A DNA stretch of 33,202 bases. Source: an uncultured Fibrobacter sp. (GTDB lineage Bacteria > Fibrobacterota > Fibrobacteria > Fibrobacterales > Fibrobacteraceae). The notes below the pieces were generated by a model. That model was given only the letters and a program-made list of their open reading frames with translations. It did no database searches and was not told the DNA's origin. Positions 32,061-33,202 of the stretch are shown here, in pieces. Positions within the stretch are counted from its first letter, which is position 1, and every line of letters begins with the position of its first letter. The stretch spans positions 1 through 33,202 of the forward strand of contig NZ_CALEFV010000049.1 in the NCBI RefSeq assembly GCF_937877005.1. The letters run 5' to 3'. The translations under genes and the position numbers were made by a program.

Positions 32061-33202
32061 ATGGCTCAATTCAATGCCCATTTTAGGAACATCAACGGGG
32101 ACGATACTTACCCGCTGACCGATGTCATTTACAGGAGCAAAGTCGACGGCAGCCTGCTCGAAGTCGAACACGACCGTGCAGCCCTTGCCGAGAAGAGCCC
32201 CGAAGAATGGAAGAAGCTCTTCGCCGAACGCCGCATGAGCTTCGAACCGGCCGACATGAGCGGCATCTGGAGCAAGCGCGAAATGGTGCTTCCCGACATG
32301 CCCCTCGAAGACATCGTCACCATGCGCGAAGGCTGGAGCCCGCTCTTTGACGCAGCTCCCTTGGCAAAAGAAATGGGCATCAAGAGCCTGAAGGTCAAGC
32401 TTTGCGGCAACTCCCACACGGGTTCTTTCAAGGACCTCGGCATGACGGTCCTCGTGAGCCAGGTGAACCACATTATCAAGAAAAAGATTCACGAAATCGA
32501 CGCCGTGGCCTGCGCCTCTACCGGTGACACCTCCGCAGCCCTCAGCGCCTACTGCGCCAAGGCCGGCATTCCGAGCATCGTGTTCCTCCCCGCCGGGAAG
32601 ACCAGCGTCGCCCAGCTGATCCAGCCGATTTCTAACGGCAGCATCGTCTTGGCCCTCGACACCGACTTTGACGGTTGCATGAAGATTGTGCAGCAGGTCA
32701 CCGCCGACAACCGCATTTACCTCGCGAACTCCATGAACAGCCTCCGCGTGGAAGGCCAGAAGACCATTTCTCCGGAAATCTGCCAGGAAATGGGCTGGAA
32801 GGTTCCCGACACCGTGATTATCCCGGGCGGTAACCTCGGTAACGTGAGTGCTTTGGCCAAGGGTTTCGAAGACTGCAAGGCCATGGGCCTCATCGACCGC
32901 ATCCCGCGCATTATCGTCGCCCAGGCCGAAAACGCCAACCCGTTCTTCCAGGCTTACGAACGCGGCTTCGACAAGCTCGTCCCGATGCAGGCGAAGAAGA
33001 CGCTTGCCTCCGCCATCCAGATCGGTAACCCGGTCAGCTACCCGAAGGCCGTACGCGCCATCCAGAAGACAAACGGCATGGTCGTGAGCGTTACTGAAGA
33101 AGAACTTGCGAACGCCGCCCACCGCGGCGACCGCATCGGTCTCTACTGCTGCCCGCATACGGGTGTCGCTCTTGGCGCGCTTGAAAAGCTCGTGGCGAGA
33201 GG
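32061..33202 (+). CDS. thrC: Threonine synthase (3' end outside window)
   Basis: At least 380 codons, open to the window edge. It is a PLP enzyme of the threonine synthase family: RNINGDDTYPLTDVIYRS start, MREGWSPLFDAAPLAKEMG, the PLP Lys124 in HTGSFKDLGMTV, the phosphate-cup ASTGDTSAALSAY, then LPAGKTSVAQLIQP and PGGNLGNVSALAKG. It converts O-phosphohomoserine to threonine, the last step of threonine synthesis, and shares the aspartate pathway with dapA at 7788, though the two are 24 kb apart. The ATG at 32061 has AAGAGGA and a TAAATTTG box upstream. Only the far C-terminal tail is missing. A long open frame on the opposite strand (31968-33158) is a codon-bias shadow. Confidence 0.95.
   Translation, partial: MAQFNAHFRNINGDDTYPLTDVIYRSKVDGSLLEVEHDRAALAEKSPEEWKKLFAERRMSFEPADMSGIWSKREMVLPDMPLEDIVTMREGWSPLFDAAPLAKEMGIKSLKVKLCGNSHTGSFKDLGMTVLVSQVNHIIKKKIHEIDAVACASTGDTSAALSAYCAKAGIPSIVFLPAGKTSVAQLIQPISNGSIVLALDTDFDGCMKIVQQVTADNRIYLANSMNSLRVEGQKTISPEICQEMGWKVPDTVIIPGGNLGNVSALAKGFEDCKAMGLIDRIPRIIVAQAENANPFFQAYERGFDKLVPMQAKKTLASAIQIGNPVSYPKAVRAIQKTNGMVVSVTEEELANAAHRGDRIGLYCCPHTGVALGALEKLVAR

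Noticed and set aside
31968..33158. 396-codon open frame on - antisense to thrC
   Set aside because: The + strand is a clear threonine synthase. The - frame has the same antisense composition and no motif.

Overview
The window looks like the chromosome of a Gram-negative FCB-group bacterium, most likely Fibrobacter or a close relative. This is inferred, not tested. The support is: Sec-exported proteins with a beta-barrel and a lipoprotein, a Por/T9SS-like C-terminal domain on a secreted metalloprotease, a GH57 glucan branching enzyme next to a DUF4912 protein, a long UbiD-type (menaquinone-style) decarboxylase, and promoter boxes of the form TAnnTTTG/TATATT. I see no rRNA, tRNA, CRISPR array, insertion sequence or phage gene.

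Layout. 1-4012 (+): the end of a DnaB/RecA-like ATPase, a GT4 glycosyltransferase, a Dabb protein and an LtaS-like membrane phosphotransferase, tightly packed. 4108-7346 (-): phosphohexomutase, a secreted protein with an alternating acidic/basic tail, and YebC. 7347-7787 is the only long gene-poor stretch; it holds two four-copy heptamer arrays, each abutting a putative -10 box, plus a 24-bp palindrome and a tiny signal-peptide ORF. 7788-9451 (+): dapA and an unknown acidic protein with a Cys cluster. 9613-15889 (-): DUF1846 protein, an 872-aa MMPL/RND-type transporter and a second LtaS-like protein. 15986-19329 (+): a third LtaS-like protein overlapping a Wzx/MATE-like flippase. 19335-22358 (-): three glycosyltransferases (GT32-like, GT8-like, GT4). 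22469-26463 (+): SRPBCC-like protein, UbiD decarboxylase, secreted HExxH protein. 26464-31967 (-): lipoprotein, outer-membrane beta-barrel, DUF4912 protein with a histone-H1-like tail, GH57 branching enzyme. 32061 to the end (+): threonine synthase, cut by the window edge.

How the genes may work together. The dominant theme is envelope glycan and lipid assembly: four glycosyltransferases, a flippase, an RND lipid-type exporter and three paralogous LtaS-fold enzymes lie within about 22 kb. The sugar-phosphate mutase fits precursor supply and the GH57/DUF4912 pair fits glycogen-type storage. dapA and thrC are housekeeping genes of the aspartate family. The most unusual points are the mirrored heptamer arrays at the pgm and dapA promoters, the LtaS trio in which one member has Ser in place of the nucleophile Thr, the H1-tailed DUF4912 protein in an operon with surface proteins, and several genes whose putative -10 box lies only a few bases from the start codon, suggesting leaderless mRNAs.
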